IMG/VR virus record: IMGVR_UViG_3300048999_000167
Location: 1 to 21,289 of that record
Length of the DNA: 21,289 nucleotides
Strand: one strand, 5' to 3'
Source of the DNA: a virus
Below are positions 21,235 through 21,289 of the stretch, in pieces. The first letter of the stretch is position 1, and each line of letters opens with the position of its first letter. Under the pieces are notes generated by a model. That model did not search any database. It saw only the letters and a program-made list of their open reading frames with translations, and was not told where the DNA came from. A program made the position numbers and the translations under genes.

Positions 21235-21289
21235 ATGGACACCCCCCCCCCCCCCGCCGCCCCCCCCCGCCCCCCCCCCCCCCCCCCCC
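21235..21289 (+). CDS. Start of a further small gene, running into a C-homopolymer
   Basis: ATG 21235 preceded by GAAGGA and the leader GACAGAGACCAACCC. The start region (21223-21246) matches that of the 84-aa gene (20896-20919) in 22 of 24 positions. From 21242 on, the sequence is almost only C, which is not believable coding DNA. Only the start should be trusted. Confidence 0.4.
   Translation, partial: MDTPPPPAAPPRPPPPPP
21242..21289. other. Poly-C tail, likely sequencing or assembly artefact
   Basis: 47 of the last 48 positions, give or take three G interruptions, are C. Nothing else in the window has such a tract. It sits at the very end, as expected from low-quality read ends. Confidence 0.8.

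Overview
The window looks like part of the late (virion assembly) region of a tailed, siphovirus-like bacteriophage, or a prophage, of a high-GC actinomycete. A Streptomyces host is most likely. The basis is very high GC, GC-rich hairpins without long T-tracts, GTG starts, and recognisable actinophage-type terminase, portal, MuF/maturation protease, major capsid and major tail proteins. No integrase, repressor or host housekeeping gene is visible, so lytic versus integrated state cannot be decided. The last ~50 bases are almost pure C and look like an artefactual contig end.

Layout, right to left, following the direction of late transcription. At the right end (20.56-21.29 kb) a sigma70-like promoter with an inverted repeat drives small plus-strand genes separated by GC hairpins. 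The large terminase (18986-20542, minus) reads the other way. Between terminase and portal (13.7-18.97 kb) lies an accessory zone of short genes on both strands: several Cys-rich mini-proteins, a signal-peptide protein, a 24-residue membrane peptide, a protealysin-like M4 metallopeptidase, a tRNA-like element and strong terminator hairpins. Several of these genes look leaderless, with a -10 box 6-7 nt before the start codon.

From 13.7 kb leftward is a compact minus-strand morphogenesis operon: a DUF1360-like membrane protein, portal, a giant 1283-aa MuF/capsid-maturation-protease fusion carrying an intact Nudix domain, a secreted protein, a 78-aa protein, a terminator, the major capsid protein fused to an N-terminal scaffold-like helical region, a 284-aa virion-region protein, a 118-aa protein, and the major tail protein with C-terminal PKD (Ig-like) domains. 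A further ORF made almost wholly of tandem PKD repeats runs off the left edge. Several neighbours overlap by ATGA or TGATG, indicating translational coupling.

Points most worth a second look: the Nudix insertion in the maturation protease; a PKD repeat split exactly at the boundary between the tail protein and the PKD-array gene; a shared AxQLAD sequence in the capsid and protease linkers; the phage-borne M4 protease; a shared leaderless start signature in small genes; and a repeated inverted-repeat/leader module in front of small plus-strand genes.
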